Shown here: one piece after another, positions 5,221-6,691 of the stretch | Position numbering within the stretch: the stretch's first letter is position 1 | Layout of the letters: each line of letters starts with the position of its first letter | Position numbers and translations under genes: made by a program | Notes under the pieces: model-generated | What the model saw: the letters and a program-made list of their open reading frames with translations, nothing else | Told to the model about the DNA's origin: nothing | Database searches by the model: none | Assembly (NCBI GenBank): GCA_021792045.1 | Contig: JAJYVJ010000092.1 | Span: 1-6,691, forward strand | Length of the DNA stretch: 6,691 nt | Origin: Thermoplasmata archaeon | Lineage (GTDB): Archaea > Thermoplasmatota > Thermoplasmata > Thermoplasmatales > Thermoplasmataceae | Reading direction: 5' to 3'

Positions 5221-6691
5221 ATGAAAAAATCTGCTCTAATTGCAGGTGTATCAATAGTTATTGTCCTGATGGTTGTCATCAACATTCCCCTGGGCCCTCT
5301 CCCGCCTCTTGCTAGGCTTTTGAACCCTACGCAAGGCGTATGGGTTCCACCGATCCCAAAAAATTCTACAGTTATTTCGGAATTTAATCTTACTCAAAAT
5401 GATAGCATTGCTAATGTGATCGTTTATAGAGAGTCTGATGGGTTTAGTGGGATAGCGTCCAATCGCACATGGGCTCTTTTTTATGAGCAGGGATACCTGG
5501 AAGCACAGTATAGATTGGAACAATTGACTATTCTGGAAAGAACGGCAAATGGCAATCTCGCTTCTGTTGTTGGTCCCTCAGCTATCTCGTCGGATACTCT
5601 TTCCCGACTTCTTATGGATTGTCAGGTGGCTCAAGAAGAGGTCTCTAACTTAAGTAAAAATAGCTTCACTTATACGGCAGCCACTGAATTTGTACGCGGA
5701 ATCAATGATTACATTAACGGTCTAAGTTATGCAAATTATCCCATACTTTTCAAACTGTTGGATTTCAAACCTACGGACTGGAATCTCACTGATCTTTTTT
5801 CCTTGATGCAGTACTTCCTCTGGGTAAATTCCGACGGTAATTTCGATCCTATTCTTTTCAATTATGCACTGCAGCAGATGCCAACAAACGTAATTGAAGC
5901 TCTTTATCCAGAATATCCTGCAGGTGTGCAGAATCCTATTGTCCCGTACAGCGTGAACCCATCAATTTATACTAAGCAGGGAGACGTTAACAACCTATCT
6001 TTCTATAGACCGTTTGTTAACTTGAGTACGACTTCAAGCCTTGTAATCCCTAACGTGGCAAATGTATTCGATTCTACACAACAACTTTCACAGATAATTT
6101 CAGATGTCACTGGGCAGGAATTTAATCTTTCTTTAAACCTCAAGGATTTTGGAAGCAACGACTGGGCGGTAAGGACAGAGGTAAATGGATCTTATGTGGC
6201 ATTACTGGCGAATGATCCTCATCTGACCACGACAGTTCCCTCTATATGGATGGGTTTTCAGCTTGTTTCGCCGGCAATGAATGTTGTCGGAGTTGCTTTT
6301 CCAGGTTTTCCCGGAGTAATTCTCGGGCATAACTCGAATGTCGCATGGGGTGCCACAAATGGTCAGATTCAGGAGGTGTATTTTTATAACGAAACGATAA
6401 ACCCGTCCAACAATCTAGAGTATATGTCCTACGGCCACTGGACAAAATTTCGGGTTTTCAACGAGACCATGAATGTTAAAGGTTCTATCGCAACAAAACT
6501 GATTGTGAAAGTGGCCGACAACGGTGTCGTTATTGAGAACACACCGAATGTGATCGCGATGAACTGGACTGGGTTTATTCCCACAGACGAGCTGGCATTT
6601 TTCCTGAGAATTGACAGAACCAATTCAGTTATTGGATTCGAGCAAAACGAGACAGAACTCTTCAAGGTAGGGATACAGAACTGGGCTGTGG
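5221..6691 (+). CDS. Penicillin acylase family Ntn hydrolase, secreted or anchored (3' end outside window)
   Basis: The frame from the ATG at 5221 is open for 490 codons and leaves the window. A hydrophobic segment after MKKS (about 5-24) is a signal peptide or N-terminal anchor; no lipobox cysteine is seen. The alpha-chain region includes ALFYEQGYLEAQYRLEQL (85-102) and ERTANGNLASVVG (106-118), matching the family helix that follows the N-terminal strand. The new N-terminus after self-cleavage should be Ser312 in GSNDWAV (311-317). Counting that Ser as beta-1, His334 in NDPHL falls at beta-23, as in acyl-homoserine-lactone and cephalosporin acylases; penicillin G acylase has Gln there. GHNSNVAWGATN (369-380) is the next conserved block. 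The later catalytic Asn lies beyond the window. Fourteen N-X-S/T sequons fit an extracellular archaeal glycoprotein. Family members cleave amide bonds; the natural substrate here is unknown and the penicillin name should not be taken literally. Usual length is about 750-850 residues, so roughly 60% is present. Confidence 0.92.
   Translation, partial: MKKSALIAGVSIVIVLMVVINIPLGPLPPLARLLNPTQGVWVPPIPKNSTVISEFNLTQNDSIANVIVYRESDGFSGIASNRTWALFYEQGYLEAQYRLEQLTILERTANGNLASVVGPSAISSDTLSRLLMDCQVAQEEVSNLSKNSFTYTAATEFVRGINDYINGLSYANYPILFKLLDFKPTDWNLTDLFSLMQYFLWVNSDGNFDPILFNYALQQMPTNVIEALYPEYPAGVQNPIVPYSVNPSIYTKQGDVNNLSFYRPFVNLSTTSSLVIPNVANVFDSTQQLSQIISDVTGQEFNLSLNLKDFGSNDWAVRTEVNGSYVALLANDPHLTTTVPSIWMGFQLVSPAMNVVGVAFPGFPGVILGHNSNVAWGATNGQIQEVYFYNETINPSNNLEYMSYGHWTKFRVFNETMNVKGSIATKLIVKVADNGVVIENTPNVIAMNWTGFIPTDELAFFLRIDRTNSVIGFEQNETELFKVGIQNWAV

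Noticed and set aside
6242..6665. Two minus-strand open frames of 67 and 78 codons opposite the acylase
   Set aside because: They lie antisense to the conserved acylase beta-chain region, including GHNSNVAWGATN, and have no promoter signals.

Overview
The window looks like a chromosomal segment of an archaeon, most likely of the Thermoplasmatales or relatives (Thermoplasma, Ferroplasma, Cuniculiplasma and similar acidophiles). The evidence is an archaeal-type Lhr helicase, a DUF763/COG1415 protein, a membrane-anchored sequon-rich penicillin-acylase-like enzyme, and start codons with a TATA-like box about 25 bases upstream and no ribosome-binding site, as in leaderless archaeal mRNAs. The genus is an inference and could be wrong.

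Layout from left to right. Bases 1-1606 (minus strand) hold the N-terminal 535 residues of an Lhr-type superfamily 2 helicase; the gene runs off the left edge. Bases 1607-1961 are a 355-base gap. It carries the helicase promoter, an A7/T6 element that may end transcription coming from DUF763, and an orphan plus-strand unit: a TATA box, small hairpins, and a hairpin followed by eight T. This unit is the best candidate for an undescribed element here, possibly a small RNA of about 97 nt. Bases 1962-3074 (minus) encode a complete DUF763 protein with a helix-hairpin-helix-like motif. Bases 3221-5050 (minus) encode a complete 609-residue APC-superfamily permease fused to a C-terminal pair of CBS domains. 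Bases 5051-5220 are a divergent promoter region with an imperfect inverted repeat. Bases 5221-6691 (plus) encode the first 490 residues of a penicillin-acylase-family Ntn hydrolase, cut by the right edge but containing the catalytic serine.

The genes appear to be transcribed one by one, each with its own promoter. The helicase and DUF763 probably act on nucleic acid inside the cell. The permease and the acylase share a divergent control region and act at or outside the membrane; they may cooperate in scavenging amides or amino acids, but nothing in the sequence proves this. No tRNA, rRNA, CRISPR array, insertion sequence or phage gene was recognised.
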